Assembly: GCF_025628885.1 (NCBI RefSeq)
Contig: NZ_JAOTIF010000009.1
Coordinates: forward strand, 1 to 64,000
DNA from: Paraflavisolibacter caeni
Lineage (GTDB): Bacteria > Bacteroidota > Bacteroidia > Chitinophagales > Chitinophagaceae
DNA: 64,000 nt
Reading direction: 5' to 3'
Below the pieces are notes generated by a model that did not search any database, was not told the origin of the DNA, and worked only from the letters and a program-made list of their open reading frames with translations. Positions 62,348 to 64,000 of the stretch are shown piece by piece (the first letter of the stretch is position 1; each line of letters begins with the position of its first letter). Position numbers and translations under genes: made by a program.

Positions 62348-64000
62348 ATGAAAAAACAATCAAAGGAAGTCAGGTTATTTTTTTTCAGCCAGCAGTTTGA
62401 AGACGGCATCAGAATTACTCTTGCTGTTTTACTGCCGGCTTTGATAGGATCTTTTCTTAACGAATTTGGATTAGGGCTCACATTTTCGTTAGGGGCACTG
62501 TGTACTAGTCTTGTGGATGCCCCTGGCCCTATCATTCACCGCAAGAACAGTATGTTTTTCTGCCTGATGGCAGTTTTCCTTGTTACTATTGCGACAGGCT
62601 TTGCCCGCCAGAGCAATTTCATCATGGGAATTGAGGTGTTTTTGTTCAGCTTCTTTTTTTCCATGTTTAATGTTTATGGTCAAAGAGCAGCCCTTGTTGG
62701 CAGTGCGGCCCTGCTTTCGATGGCGCTGACCATGGATAAACCGGTTGACCCGTGGCAAGTGGTACCACAAAGCTTTATTATTTTTTGCGGTGGTATTTGG
62801 TATATGACCATCAGCCTGCTTTCTTACAGAGTGCGTCCATACAGGGCTGCCCAGAGAGCATTGGGTGAATGTATCAGGGAACTAGGCATTTTTTTGAGTA
62901 TCAAAGCAAAATTTTATGATGCGGATACTGACCTGGACGAAAACTACAGGCAACTTGTTGCGCAACAAATCGTGGTGAACGAAAAACAGGATGCAGTACG
63001 GGAGCTCATGTTTAAAACAAGGCAAATTGTAAAGGATACAACTCCTGAAGGCAGGAGGCTTGTGCTTGCTTTTACAGATACCGTTGACTTGTTTGAAGAT
63101 ATGACAGCCGCTTACTATGACTACAGCATGCTTCGGGCTCGCTATGGACAAAGCAGCATTTTAAAAGATATTCATGCGCTTGCTATGGAGTTGGCAAATG
63201 AACTGGACAATATAGGCGCAGCCATCTTTTCCAATGATTCTTACCGCATCAAATTGAAAGCAGATGAAACACTTTTGCAACTAAAGAAAAAGATTGATGA
63301 GCAAGCTGCAAATGAGTTAGATAAAAGTAACCTGATCTTAAAAAAGATGCTGGTGAACATTCGTAAGATGATGCAGCGGATAAATGATATTGCCATCTAT
63401 TTTGAAAGTTCTGAGAAAAAATTCAACAAAGAAACCAAAACGGATTATGCCCAATTTGTAGGGCATCAAAGCCTGGATGCTAAAATTTTCCTGAATAACC
63501 TCAATTTTGAATCAGCCGTATTTAAACACTCCTTCCGTGTGGGAGTAGCCTGTATTATAGGCTTTGTGATTGCCAAGTCGTTTGCTTATAGCCAACACAG
63601 CTATTGGATACTGATGACAATTGCCTTCATGTTGAAGCCGGCATTTAGTCTGACCAAACAGCGGAACTATGAGCGTATCATCGGGACGCTCATAGGCGGA
63701 GTTATTGGTGCAACAATTTTGCACTTCATTGATAATAAGGATATACTGTTTGCCCTAATGGTCTTGCTTATGATCGCTACTTACAGTTTTCAACGAGTAA
63801 AATACTTTGTGTCGGTTATTTGCATGACTCCATTTATTCTAATTCTTTTTGCTTTTTTAGGAGTTGGGTTTGTAGAATTGATCAAGGAAAGAGTATTTGA
63901 TACGGTGATTGGCTGTGTTATTGCTTTTCTTAGCGGATATCTACTGTTTCCTATCTGGGAATCGGCCCAACTTCATACCTACTTAAAAAACATGCTGCAG
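62348..64000 (+). CDS. FUSC-family inner membrane protein (YccS/YhfK-like), 3' end missing
   Basis: 551 codons are in the window and the frame stays open at its edge. The N-terminal membrane block (about 20-165) has helices such as IRITLAVLLPALIGSF and VFLFSFFFSMFNVYG, with DAPGPIIHRKNSM in the first loop. A cytoplasmic helical region follows (about 170-390). A second membrane block (about 395-540) contains SYWILMTIAFMLKPAFSLT and QRNYERIIGTLIGGVIGA, the conserved FUSC Arg/Gly segment. This two-halves layout is that of YccS/YhfK and AaeB-like putative efflux proteins. Substrate unknown. Confidence 0.88.
   Translation, partial: MKKQSKEVRLFFFSQQFEDGIRITLAVLLPALIGSFLNEFGLGLTFSLGALCTSLVDAPGPIIHRKNSMFFCLMAVFLVTIATGFARQSNFIMGIEVFLFSFFFSMFNVYGQRAALVGSAALLSMALTMDKPVDPWQVVPQSFIIFCGGIWYMTISLLSYRVRPYRAAQRALGECIRELGIFLSIKAKFYDADTDLDENYRQLVAQQIVVNEKQDAVRELMFKTRQIVKDTTPEGRRLVLAFTDTVDLFEDMTAAYYDYSMLRARYGQSSILKDIHALAMELANELDNIGAAIFSNDSYRIKLKADETLLQLKKKIDEQAANELDKSNLILKKMLVNIRKMMQRINDIAIYFESSEKKFNKETKTDYAQFVGHQSLDAKIFLNNLNFESAVFKHSFRVGVACIIGFVIAKSFAYSQHSYWILMTIAFMLKPAFSLTKQRNYERIIGTLIGGVIGATILHFIDNKDILFALMVLLMIATYSFQRVKYFVSVICMTPFILILFAFLGVGFVELIKERVFDTVIGCVIAFLSGYLLFPIWESAQLHTYLKNMLQ

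Overview
This window is a chromosomal segment of a member of the Bacteroidota, most likely close to the Chitinophagaceae (inference). The evidence is a pair of type IX secretion proteins (PorV/PorQ-family protein and PorU-type C25 sortase), families such as DUF4954 and DUF5916, repeated TAnnTTTG promoter elements typical of the phylum, almost no Shine-Dalgarno sequences except a strong one before rpsU, and the conserved string rpsU-xerC-hpf-tRNA(Thr,Tyr,Gly,Thr)-tuf-tRNA(Trp)-secE-nusG. Nearly all of the window is ordinary core genome. No CRISPR array, prophage, insertion sequence or biosynthetic cluster was found.

Layout. Positions 1-1010 look like an accessory cassette: a membrane protein whose two ends are halves of an acyl carrier protein domain, bracketed by imperfect inverted repeats. 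Then come a putative lipoprotein, an isoprenylcysteine-methyltransferase-like membrane protein, mutS, an Hgsnat/DUF1624-like membrane protein, a small SET-domain protein, mgtE, and glmS followed closely by a DUF4954 protein. Positions 12.4-18.5 kb hold a DTAA-repeat lipoprotein, the GTPases der and era, an initiator tRNA, and a three-PAS sensor kinase overlapping a response regulator gene. Positions 18.5-27.7 kb hold a DUF2807 protein, a TPP-riboswitch-controlled TonB receptor (thiamin uptake), rhodanese, PASTA and ddl genes, a ferredoxin divergent from a LuxC-type acyl-CoA reductase, and an HtrA protease.

Positions 28-44.7 kb carry the transcription/translation core on the minus strand: rpsU, xerC, hpf, four tRNAs, tuf, tRNA-Trp, secE, nusG, rplK, rplA, rplJ, rplL and rpoB. 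This normally contiguous cluster is broken in three places. A GT39-like glycosyltransferase and a DUF5916 protein lie between nusG and rplK. A helix-hairpin-helix gene on the opposite strand lies between rplL and rpoB. rpoB ends in a terminator with no rpoC anywhere in the window. Terminators and new promoter elements sit at the breaks, so the pieces seem to be transcribed independently.

Positions 44.8-64 kb hold riboflavin synthase, an envelope glycan block (YfhO-like protein, GT2, GT39/83-like protein), the porV-porU type IX pair, tyrS, tRNA-Gln, rpsA, an array of degenerate 11-bp tandem repeats, a MORN-like secreted protein, and the start of a FUSC-family membrane protein that runs off the end of the window.

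Start codons were chosen by eye. Several upstream TTG extensions were rejected because they overlap promoters or precede clear signal peptides. No similarity search was run; family names come from recognised motifs.
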